DNA of 64,000 nucleotides from Lingula anatina (taxonomy: Eukaryota; Brachiopoda; Lingulata; Lingulida; Lingulidae), in the NCBI RefSeq assembly GCF_001039355.2, contig NW_019775569.1, positions 925,454-989,453 of the forward strand, read 5' to 3'. Within the stretch, counting starts at the first letter, position 1. Each line of letters opens with the position of its first letter. The notes below the pieces were generated by a model. It was not told where the DNA came from and searched no databases. It saw only the letters and a list, made by a program, of their open reading frames with translations. Of the stretch, positions 47,301-59,300 are shown piece by piece. The translations under genes were made by a program, and so were the position numbers.

Positions 47301-49896
47301 CATTCTGCTTTCAAACAGAAGCTTATTTCAGAAAAAAAGATTCATGGTTTTTCAAACAAAATGGTTTACCCCAATATGTTTATTTTTTAAACATGATATA
47401 ACAACTGAGCGCTTTAAATGTAGTTACTACTAGAACTGTACCATTAGCACTGCAAGATTACATGCAAGTCTGGTTTTCCTCGTGTCTAGACAACTTGTTC
47501 TTTATCTCAAAAGGTTGTGACACTGAAGCAATAGCACGTGCCAGCAGGCACATTGCTGCAATTGTTAACTAACAACCATGTGACTTTGTGCCATAATATC
47601 GGTGGGTGGACTGCTGTCTCTGAGGACATTTAAGTAAGAATATCCGACACCCAGTAACTGCTTTTTGTTAAGTTTAAGTGACTAATCAACCAAACCAAAA
47701 AATTACTTGTCTCAGTGTGGCAAAGCACCGTGCGCATGATATATACATTCTGTTCATTAGTACTTTCTGTATTTGTAAACCTATATGTTATCAGCCAAAG
47801 AGTTCTGAAAGGGCATCTTCAAGCATGTAAATTAGCTTTCTTTGGTGTCTACCCACACATTATAGGACATACCCCATCACTTTTCCCTGATTGCCAACTT
47901 GGATTATTTTTAAGTGTCTACTAACACTGGTTGTAGGCATAACCAGTGATGATAAATGATGGTTATGTAACAATATATGTATGTATATACCGGTATGTGT
48001 AAGTTGCCTGTGAAATAGAACAACTGTGAGCATTTGTGAAAATAGCAAGTTATGTGAGCTAAAAAGCCTGATATTTATATGTGTGCACAGTGTAGTTTTA
48101 GTATAAATCATTACCTTGCACCTCTGGATAAAGCAAACTAATACATACATCTCTGAAACTCTGAATAAATGCTTGAATAAATGCTTAAATATGGAAAGCT
48201 AACAGCTTTACTGAATAATAACTATTGCCAAAAGCAGCACATAATGACAATACCATGAACTGTATTTCTTTCAAAGAAGATCAAAATCTACTGCTAAACA
48301 GTATTCTGCCATTTAGAAAATTTAACACCAAAAATATTTTGATCAAAAATAAATATCATGACAATCAACATGAAAGCTGGTTTACTAATGTACATATATT
48401 CAATATGATCACAATTGTTTTAGGGTCATTACAGTCACATTTTGTGTAATAATTTCATAATTTTGACTTGTTCCATTATCCTCCATTTCATACTTTAGTG
48501 CCCTCCAATAATGGAAAGAAATCAACAGTAATTAAAATGTGACATAAAACAGTTATGTACATAACTCCCACATTTTTTCTGTTTTTCATATATTTATAGA
48601 TATGAAAATCTTGATAAGTGTGGACTTTCAAACAGGCAATTTCCAACAGTCATATGTCTCATCTCTTCTAGTACCTCTTAAAAAATAAAATATACATTTC
48701 ATTCATTTATATAATTATACAGAAGATATTTCTTAGATAGCACAGAAATAATCTTTATGAATTCAGTCATTTACAAAAAGATTTCATTATCAAATTTGCC
48801 CAAAAATGATTATTATAATAAAATAACTAAACAACCAGATGCAAGTGAAGTTTGAATATCAAGATGCATAGTCTCTTCATAAAAATTACACGATTAGTTT
48901 AAAGCAATCACCATAACTACGTAGCTGCCAGTTCAACCCCCCCCATCCCTGCCCCACTACAATTTTACCACCATTGCACAGTTTATATGCACCAACCATT
49001 TTTCTTAATTATGCATTTCATCTAAAATATACTTCTCTGCCAATTAAGTTTTAAATTTTAAAATCCATCTAGCATGAAATATCACAAATCAGTAAACATG
49101 TGTGTGCGTTTATGCATCAGTCCTTAGAAGTCATAGATATGGGTGCTAGATGCAGGCTATGCACACCAAAGTGGAACTTAATGACCCAATATGAAAGGAC
49201 AAAATTGTGACCACAATGGGTAAATAGCACCCCCTATATCTCGTTATAAAGAAGCAATTAAAGGTATGCTTGGTGGGATCTACTTAATAAAGGAATATAT
49301 AGGCAAAAGTGTCTGCACACTTGTTATTTATACATACATATAATTTATATATCTTCCAATTTCATCACAGCTGTAATTTCATTGCACTTATGGCAGTGAC
49401 TTTACCATAAAAGTGACAGAAGGTAAGGCTTAAATTATGTTACAGAGCTAGCTGTTTCCATGATGTGGCAGCCAAACTTTAACACCTCTTCAGGAAAATA
49501 ATCTCTACTTGCTGGACAATCTTCTACTTTCATTAACCTGCCTTCCTGGGCAATATACACTATACATACCACATACAATATAATATCACCTCTTTTCTTT
49601 GTTAAAATAAAACAAAACAAACTCCCCATGGGACCTTACTCCTGGAAGACAACTCCAATGTGGGAACATCATTGTAAAATGAGAATTGAAGAAAGTCTTC
49701 ATGTTTAAAACATAATAATAGCCTCGCAACATCCTCCTCATTCAAAATGAGACAAACTGTAAAGATCTACAGAGAGTAAGGTGAAGACTAGGATATAATA
49801 TCTCACAAAGTTGAGCTGATAATGAATGTTTTTGTTCCCTATTTCTTGACAAAAGAGAATCCATGTTATCTTTCATAAATCTCGTTTTCTCTGAAT
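44361..49896. other. Intergenic: adaptor 3' UTR and ZIP13 3' flank
   Basis: An AATAAA at 44586-44591 lies 226 bases past the adaptor stop and is a plausible polyadenylation signal. The right part should include the 3' UTR of the minus-strand ZIP13 gene. I found no ORF, RNA gene or transposon that I can support in the 5.5 kb between. Confidence 0.5.
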
Positions 49897-51744
49897 CTAT
49901 TCGCAGACTAATGTTACTGTCAACATGGCTCCTATTCCTGCTATTAGACACAGTATTTGCTTCAAGGATTCCCTGAAAACAAACATATGCAAAGATAGAT
50001 TACTCCCTAATCAGACAACTTATAGCATTACTATATCATCCAAGCTGAAAATCATCAAAGAAATTTAAATTAAAAAGGTGGTAATACTTAGAATGTTGAT
50101 GAATTGATTGATAAGTTAATAAAAGTATAACTACAAAATTTCCCAAACTTAAGGAAGCCAAATGATAAGTTTGAAACAGAGAATTTTCTCTTCAAAAATA
50201 AAATAATAAATATCCCTTCACACACTCTTGCTAAGCTTTCCATGGAGCTCATGCACATGTCAATCTAGATAATTCCTTCACAAGACTTGGGTAAAAAATA
50301 AATTCATTACCACAGAGTAACATAAACAGTCATTCTGATTATATATCTTTTAAAAAGTAAATAAATATGTCTACCATGGATGCCTCTCTTCCAGTAGATC
50401 AGGCACTACTGTGACCAGTGCAATATAGATGAAGCCGCCAGAGGTGAAGGGCAGTATCCAGGCCGTGCTGTTACCAGCTGTCTCTGCTGACTCCGCCAAT
50501 AGTGCCGTCATAGCACCAACCACACCACCAGATGCTGTGAGGAGCTTGAAAAAATTAATATAAGGATTTTTTATTATATAAACATGAAATAAATCCAGCA
50601 AAAGTTTTTTTTTTATTTCTTTATACTTACTCAGTATGCAACATCTTTTAACAGTAAAACTATCACTAATATGTCAGTCAAATAATAAAAGTTGACATAT
50701 TTTTTTCACATTAAATCTACATGTGAAACAGGCAATATTTGCACAGTAAGCTAGAGGCATATACAACATGCAGAGGCAGGGCAGTGCTCAGTGAATCATA
50801 AAAATATAATAATCACGGAGACAGGAAATAACTTATGCTGCATGTAATTACAATCAATTTCCCCACTTAAATTTCAGAGATCAGCACAGTATAATGACAA
50901 TAATGAAGACAGAATTTTATATGATGTCCACACTGTATAGCTACGCTGGTGATAAAATATTACTTTACTACTTGATATTGTGCTATTTGGATCTTTTTCA
51001 GTTTCAAAACTAGGAGCCGACACTCCTTCTTTAAAATGAACAACATATGTTGGTCTAGGCACCGTTACCCAAAAAACCTTCACAAATGATTAACCTACTT
51101 TAATGTAGACAGCTTGACAAAGTTAACTCTTTTAATCCCTGTGAAAACAGAAACCAGGGTCAATAAAACATGTTTTGATCTTGAGGTAAAGGTTTTTAAA
51201 CAGGGAAAGTGGTCAGCTATAGCTAGGACACTTCCTTGGCTTTGTTTGACCAGTTTGTACCAGAAACCCTTGGTGTGCCATCACTGCCAGCCATCAGGGT
51301 CTAACACCCCATTTCCATAGATTAGGTCAACCTACTTTAGATCGACCTAACTCCCTGGGGGTTCACGCTAAATAGCTGTCAGCCGGGCGGACACGAAAGT
51401 TAATTACCACTTGCAGCTTGTAGTAGGCGGGGACGGACACTTAAGGGGGATTATCTGACAGTAATCTGGTGAGACTCCCCGCGGTGATAGATCGATCTAA
51501 AGTTGTGGGAATAGACCCTAAGAGTCTACTGACCCAAAGCAGGAACAGTAGCCAGTNCCCTAAGAGTCTACTGACCCAAAGCAGGAACAGTAGCCAGTAA
51601 CTGATTTGGAAAACATTACTGCCACCTTACCTGTGCTTTAGCAGCCTTCCACCTGTCAAAGCCAGACCTTAACAAGATGGCAAAGTCCCCCACCTCATGT
51701 GGGATCTCATGTACCAGTATAGCCACTGTAGTGATCAAACCAAC
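49897..51744 (-). CDS. SLC39A13: ZIP13 zinc transporter, last three coding exons (5' missing)
   Basis: Exons 51631-51744, 50375-50544 and 49897-49972 join in phase to give the last 119 residues. The first carries the LIV-1-subfamily ZIP metal-binding motif [20 protein letters not shown] within a membrane helix. The next has [25 protein letters not shown], and the last encodes a hydrophobic final helix ending VTLVCE. The closest family is SLC39A13/SLC39A7; the order KAAKAQ then LLTASGG without a His-rich loop, and the short C terminus, fit ZIP13. ZIP13 moves zinc out of secretory-pathway or vesicular compartments into the cytosol in vertebrates. The N-terminal half and first helices are not found in 51745-53818, where an assembly join and a transposon fragment lie. 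Confidence 0.9.
51297..51523. mobile_element. Possible short inverted-repeat element
   Basis: GGGTCTAACACCCC at the left is an imperfect inverted match of GGGAATAGACCC at the right. TTTAGATCGACCTAA (left) pairs with GATCGATCTAAA (right). The interior is GC-richer than the flanks. It would be a MITE of about 225 bp in a ZIP13 intron. The ends are imperfect. Confidence 0.4.
51516..51598. repeat. 41-bp perfect direct duplication around a single N
   Basis: The 41 bases at 51516-51556 (starting CCCTAAGAGTCTACTGACCC) are repeated exactly at 51558-51598, with only an N between. This is the pattern left by joining two contigs whose ends overlap but were not merged. Confidence 0.9.
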
Positions 51745-53818
51745 CTGAAACACAGAAAACATTATGTTGAACTTACATCCAACAACTGAATGTATTTTAT
51801 TTAACAATATTATGCTGTGCAGGCATTTGGTTAAAGAAAGTTATAAATGCAGATATGAGAGCAAAATGAGTTACATAATGAAGTGTGAAGAGGTACTTAA
51901 GAATATCTTCTAATATGATTAATATTTGCAAATAAATATAACAATGACAAAAAAAAAAGAAAAAAAAAAAGCTAACTCATAATATATTCTCAACTCGGTC
52001 ATTTTACTTTACTGGTTCAAAGTAAATAACTATGGCAGTAAACAACTAAATCCAGTAAATAAACTTGTTTTCTTCCTACACACAGAGAGATTGGGAAACA
52101 TGATGCTATCTTACTTGGAAATCATGTCTAATCAAATATGTCAGCAAATATTTATTTTAACCAATAGAAGTAGTCATACAAAGGTTGTTGTCAACAGCCA
52201 ACACAAAATATAACCTGCTAGACTAAATTAAAGCTAAGAGGAGAAGTTCAAATTTGAAAGAGATCAAGTTCCCAGCTTTGCATTATTCTTGAAACATGTG
52301 ATACACATATTTAGTTCCCAATTTGCATATGAAAAGGGGGTAGCAGTCCCCAAAACTATTTCTTTTAATTGTTACAGTTGGAAATCTATGCAAATAACTA
52401 AGTGCACATGAACCAATGACCATTCAATCAAAACAAGATTCAGAATTGGTACTAGGACAGATGTACCTAAGTGTCAACATCCTCTCAATTACACTGACAT
52501 ACATACGGTAATGTGCCATGAATTTCGAACAGTAGAAAATAATTAAATTTGGGAAAAGATCGATCTGGCCGAAATTCATGAAATGGAGGTGCTCAGAACT
52601 TTCAAACGTTCGAATTTCATGGAATTCTGTCAATTTTGACCGGAAGTTGTCTGTTTGTCGCTAGGCCTTCTGTTATCTTCTCCCGACGATCTATTTAGAG
52701 TTACCATAATGTATGATGTGTGAGTGTCGGTAATTGCGACCAAAGGTGTACACGTACTTTCACCCGATCACTGTGTATGGCCCATAGATAGAGTTGTACT
52801 GTTGTCTAGGGCCGCAAAACATCGTTATCAGTAGTGTCATTTTTCAAAAGCGATTCTGGCAGCCAGAAACTAGTGTCGTTTTTCAAAAACGATCCTGGCG
52901 CTCAGAACGGGAGTGGACGGAGGGAGAGACGGCCGACGATTAGCGTCTGCCACGGCCAGATTACCTTTACTATGGAAGCTTAGTGTTACCGTTGCTCCTT
53001 TCCGTGCACTGAAACCGAGACGACAGCCGATCAGTGTCTATGGCACACGTGCAGGTAGCCTTCATCTGCGACAAGTGTCTTCCGCTACCAGGTTCGTTGC
53101 CTTTACCGTTAAAGTCGGGCGGAGCTTTACGCGCGAATGCGTGCACGTTTTGTCATTGAAACCATTTCAAACAAACGCGAGAGATACCTGTAGGTAATCT
53201 AGAGTAAACCGAAAAGGCAGTTTTTATATTCGTTCAAGGGACTGGAAGTTCGTCAATGGGAGATAGTGAGCGATCTGAGCGCGACAATAAGCCAATTTCC
53301 ACACTAGTTCAAGGGACTTCGTTACTATACTGTATTCGTCAGNTAGAACAAAGATATTCAAATGATCAGTGATAACCTTAAAGTGAATGAAGAATGATGA
53401 AAAAGGGGTGATTGAATCTGTAGCAATAAATTAATTAATTTAGGTGGACTGAAATGCACATTTGGTGATTCTTTTGAGTTAACAGGACTGAAGTGGAGTG
53501 GTGCAGTTAGCACTAAGTTACCCAGAAGTTAATACAGCCAAAATATCACATTGCCCTTTTTGAAATGGTAATAATTATTGTTCCTATTATACAGGTTAGA
53601 ATGACAAATTTGTCAGAAGGGCCATTCTATCATGGTTCTATATTTTGGGTGATTTGATTGCCTATTTCAACTGCAACACAGATTTTTTAACGTAACCGCA
53701 AGTTTTTAAGGAAAAAATCAGCAATTCTTTATACAGCAGTTCTTTTTTTAATTTTCATTTATTCGAATGAAGAGCTAATGAGCATACTGAGGGCTTGTGT
53801 GTTGATTTTTCTTTTCAG
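51745..53818. other. Spacer between ZIP13 and CASD1 fragments
   Basis: This should hold the 5' exons of both divergent genes, but I find none. It consists of AT-rich sequence (51745-52503), a truncated transposon (52504-53342), a single-N join at 53343 and AT-rich sequence leading to the first visible CASD1 exon. Confidence 0.6.
52504..53342. mobile_element. Truncated transposon E3, same family as E2
   Basis: It starts TACGGTAATGTGCCATGAAT, identical to the left end of the element at 58294 for most of 72 bp. It contains E1-type internal units (GGGAGATAGTGAGCGATCTGAG near 53258). No right terminus is present: the sequence stops at the N at 53343. The GC-richer interior (52640-53200) includes an ETS-like CCGGAAGT at about 52640 and no transposase. 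Confidence 0.7.
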
Positions 53819-56270
53819 AGAGAATAGCGGTGCTCAGATTTGGAAGTCTTCCCGCCTCATTGCACAGGGCCACACGGAGGACTCCACAGATGGTCTCCAT
53901 ATAGGGAAGGTCCCCCTGGAGTGGGTAAGGAGCACGGCTAACTCTTAAAGAGATTACAATGGTTTTGATAAAATAAATGGATATTCCTGGCGTAAACAAT
54001 GTTTTTCCTGTACTTACCAATGGTTAATGAATTATTTCTGTTGTGGATCGTGTGTATGTGAGACAGAGCATGTCTGGTTCTTTTGTTCTGGCCCTCTGTT
54101 ATGGTTTAAACCTCATAACATTTGCATTCTGTGTCATCAAGAGATAAAAAAATGATAAATTAAATGATAGATAACGAACTGAACTTTAGAAAGTAAAAAG
54201 GTAGAAAATAGAACAATGCAGTCTTTGTTAGCCAAAACAAAATAAAAATTTGACATTTGTCATATGTTATATTGCAAACCTGGAGCTCATTTGAATTGCA
54301 ATCATCATAAGATTTATAAGATAATTCTGTTAATGTCATAAATTTGAAGTGTGAACAGCTTTTGAATTTCTTACCAATTTTGCACATGCGTGCCCTTTTG
54401 TAAGAAAAGCCAATTTTCTCTTTTTTCTAGGACACCCAAATATTGTTGAACATGTACTGCAATGACCATATGAACTTCAATGACGGCACATGCTGCAGTG
54501 ATGCTGAACCCATCACAAAGGTGCAGAAGGCCACAGCATTGGTATTTGCTATATGGTATGCATCCATTGTTTTGCTCACTCAATTATGCTTTATGGGAAA
54601 GGTTGCAAAAAATAATTCTAGTCAAAAAATGGTGTTTATCTACTTCAAATCGAACAGAGTTGATAGTAGTCCTTTGAAATGGTGATATTGTATCTGGTTT
54701 ACAAGCAGTGAAAGAGCAAAAGTTACTTTATTTTAGTGCTCTTCTATGCAAGTTTGGAGGATATTTATAGAGTGATGTAAACTTTTTTCCACCCTAGGTA
54801 GACTACGATATTTGTATTTTGTCTTTTACTAAGATAAATTAAAACTTGAATTGGTTACTCTAACCATATCCTTAACTTCATTTCAGCATTGTACTTGCAG
54901 TTGTCATGGTCATTTACAAAAGAAAATCCAGGAAATCAGTAGCTAATGATGGTATGTAATTTTTTCCTTTAACCTTACATATGTGTGGTTGAACAAGCTA
55001 GATTTCAAGTACATAGACTTGGTTCAGTTAATGTTTTTGTGATTTTTTTTGTTGCTACAATTTGACACCCCCCCTCTCTTTTTATACTCTCCCTAATTTT
55101 ACTGCTAACCCTCTTTTTCACCTGATTTTTAAATTTCTTATGCATTTTGCTCCTGCCAATCCTGCGTTAACAAATCTGTCTTTTATCAGTTCTTTTGTAG
55201 GTTAAAAGTTTAAGTGTAAATTACGTAAGAATCAGTTTATTATTGGGTTAGGTTATATCACTGTGGTTTTATGACTAATGTATATTAATTTTTAATTTTT
55301 CCATTAAAACTGTTGAATATTACTTCATCAATATGTTTTGCTTTATCCACCTGTTTACTCTTAATTGTTCTCTTCAATTAAAGAAATGTTATGAAGTGTT
55401 GAATAAGGTTAAGATATTTTTTTTACAACCTCTCTCTATAGTTAAGATATCTTTGTTATAACATTTTCCAAGATGTACTCACTGGAGGTTGTCAGTTAAT
55501 TTATTAGTTACATCTTCTAATTTTAGCTCTTGATTCTGAAACTTCTGCTCCCACTACCCCTCTGGTCATGTCTGAAAGTGCCTCTAAAACACCACCTGGT
55601 ATTGTATTGTTGATTTCTATATGATTCTGATTCATAGCTTCATTCCTATACGGGCATTCCATGATGAGTCTGTATGTGCATGTGCATCTTCAGTTTTTGT
55701 TTTTCTATAGTCAGTCTTGTATTACTACTGAAGAATGTCCATATGAAAGTCAGACTAACAATTTGAGAAAGCCATAGAATAAAAATGAAAATGTAAATCT
55801 TGCATGTTATTTTGAAATAATTGTTTTAATATAGCATCATCAGGTATACATGTATATTATATATAGGGGATCCTTGCGCTACAGTGGTTTCCAGGTACAA
55901 CCTTTCATGGCTATGTCTCGTTTAAATTGTTGTTTTTATTTAACATTGTACAAATTTGTGCTGGAACAAGTTGTTAATCACGACTTATAGTAATGGCCTA
56001 GTTGGAAGTAAGTTTATATGTCCCAGGTAATGGCTTAAATAAGTCTGTGGCTGTAGTACTTTTAAGGTGTATTATAATATTGTATTAAGACTTACACCAA
56101 AATTCTGGCACATGGTAAGAGCTGAAGTCAAGGACCCCCTGTCATGTTACCTGTTAGATTGAAACACCTGTATTGGTTTCAAGAAGACTTGTTTATCCAG
56201 AAACACCTTCTTAGTGAACAGTGTCATCATGAAACCATCTTCAAAGTATGTTTATATTGCTTTACATTAC

Positions 56271-56308
<38 letters not shown>

Positions 56309-59300
56309 GATATGAGTTGGATTTTATTTATGAATTTCATTCATATTATTTAAGATATGCATCGACACAATTTAGAATAACTTTAATGCAGAGATTCCCT
56401 CATGATAGGTAACAGAACATATCAATATGTAATGGTCGCTTGTCTTTGCATGCTGGTAGAGCTTCCATTATGACTGGTGTTTAACTGTCATTGGCAGTTA
56501 TTATATATGCGTGTTTTTTCTTTTTCTGAACACTTTTTCGTCAATGTGTTATCATATATTCGTCAGCATAAGCCATAACCTGTCCATAGTTTTTATTAAT
56601 CAAATTATTGTGTTATGCAACTTGTAAGTTACTTCAGGATTTGACATTCTATTGTTTGATAAAGCATTTAAAGCATTGTGCCATAAAGCATTTAAATTAT
56701 TTACGAACATATGCTTCTTTTAGGAACTAATTTATATGGCACATTGAATCTAAGAAGTAAAAGATGGAGTTGCCTTTTTATGAAGTAAAAGCAAATAACT
56801 GTTTTTACATTTGAATCAGTAATAAAGGGGTTCATATTATTTTATTTCTCAAAACCAAATAATTTGATTTTGTTGACATTTGGTGAGAATTGTATGTTTC
56901 AGTGAAGGCAAAGAAAAACACTGTGTTTTTTGCTCATTAGTCAAAAATGTCAAGGTTGATAGGAATATTTTATCATTTTTATCCTCAGCAGCTGACGCAG
57001 ACTCCACCACCCCTGGGTACTGTGATGTTATATATGAAGTGATGGTTGCCATGGCAAAGTTTGGGATCATAATGGCTTATAGCTTCCTATGTGACAGGTG
57101 GGGCTTGTTCATTAAAATTTCTTGATTATCTTGTTAATTAAAATAAGAAAGAAAGAAAGGAAGGAAATGAAATGTTGTGAATTTTATATTAAGATAATTG
57201 GTTAATGAGTATGGCATGATTTATTGTTTCTAGAATAATATGCTTATGGTCTTGACTTGGACCTCTATCACATATAATGAAGACATTGGAAATGATTAAT
57301 TTTCATCATATACTGTCTCATTGAATTTTAGTTTGGCAAATGCCTTAAAGATAAGAAAAAATGTATGACTGTGAGCTGACTGTTAATTTTTTTCTCCATT
57401 TTTCAGGACCACATTTTTTATGAAAGAAAACAAGTTTTACACACACTCAAATTTCTTCCTGCCATTTGCATACATTATGATACTTGGATTTTTCTTCACT
57501 GAAGACACTAAACAGGTAAAGAAGTGTTGCTGGTTTGTTATAGAAGGAAATCATAGTACTGTCAAATTGTAATTTGATTGAAATTGATAATGAATTAAAA
57601 AATATATCAATTTTACAGTGATAATGAAAAAATGATGAATAATACAAAATCAAGACCAAATAATGAAAATAAGGTTTATATAAAGATGATGATGGAAAAC
57701 GTTTAGATTATAAATTTTGATTGTTATTTATAGTGATAGTTAATAGATGATAGTTGAATAAAGTAAAATGAATTGATGGCAATTTCATATTGATATGATA
57801 AATAATAGATACAAATGGGTTATGAAAAAGTTGTTTTTTCCTCTTCAGACCTCAGTATTGCACAGGGACCAGACAGATGAATGGAAGGGCTGGATGCAGT
57901 TGGTCATTCTCATATATCACTACATGGGAGCCAGTAAAGTAAGACAGCATATATGAAATATCACTTTGTCATTAATGTGAAAAATGTGAATATATGCCTT
58001 TGCAAAATTAGCAGTTGGCACCTCTGATAATTTTTTTTTTACAAAATCGATAATGTATTAGAGAAAAGGTTGGATAACTATGTCCATCAAAATAATTGAA
58101 CTGTATTGATGATGTACTTGGCAAGAATAGTTTAAATTTTCTGTTAGATTTGAGTATATTTAGCATTTGGTATGCTACAATGAGTCTAGAAATTTGTCCC
58201 AAAAAAACACACACGTTTGGCAATGCACTATTATGCCCCAGTTCTGCTTTTTAGTTTTGTTGGCTATTCTTATTATCATTGATATTACTTTTATACGGTA
58301 ATGTGCCATGAATTTCGAACAGTAGAAAATAATTAAATTTTGGAAAAGATCGTTCTGGCCGAAATNAAGGAGCCAGAGAAACAAAGGAAGATTGATTTTT
58401 CCTGCAAAGTTTCAAAGAATTTTGACACGGACTTGATCCAGCTTAACCCTCCAAACTAACGGGGTGGCATGGGCAATTTTTACAAAATTTACAAACAATT
58501 AAACTTAGATATATTACAATTTTATCCTTTAATATAATTTTGGGAGGCATGCACCCGCATGTAAGCTGGGTGATGTCAGTAAGCCCCTAGTTAAATAAAT
58601 ATACCCTTATGAGCAAGGCTTTTCCCAGGGAACCGTCCAGCCATCATTTGGACGGTCGCTGACATCACCGGACGGCCTATATTTTCAAAGACGGCTAGTC
58701 GGCTTGCGACTTTTTTTAATGACGTCTTGGCTTGTCGGGACTGCCGTGGACGTTGTAAGAAATTTTCTTAGAGTAATTTGAGGTACCTAGCTTTAATGAT
58801 GCGTCACAGATGAATGGTACTACTTTGTAGTGTACGCTGATATTCAGTCACGACGAAACTACTTCCTAAAGCTTACAAAACACAATAAAATGTTTCTATA
58901 AACTTTAAGATACTCATTCCACGCCGTATGCAGCAGTGACAAGCAGTGACCTTCATGCGGTACAAAACACTAAGCAAACTACAGGCCAATTTGTGAAAGG
59001 AGACACCTTCCGGACCTTCATACGCACAGCAACTGACAAAGCTGATTGACAAAAAGGAAAATTTCAAATTTTCAGCGAGAGATCGTTCGCAATCCGAGAG
59101 AGACCAGGAGGCAATTTTCATATTTGTTAAAGAGACTTCGTAAGCCAAAGGGCGAGACGAGAACGCAATTTTCGTATCGTCAGCGTCGCAATCCGAGTGA
59201 AACGAGAAAGCTCATACTCGTTCAGTGGCTTTCGTTTGCGGCAGATCGTCAGCCGGAGATCGTTCTCGATTGTTTTTAACCCTCCATCCCTCCCCATTGG

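Noticed and set aside
52424-52633. Minus-strand ORF as a possible missing ZIP13 exon
   Set aside because: It largely covers the terminus of transposon E3 and shows no ZIP-like helices.
58175-58384. Minus-strand ORF near 58300
   Set aside because: It crosses the left terminus of E2 and the N at 58366, and part of it is nearly identical to the ORF at 52424.
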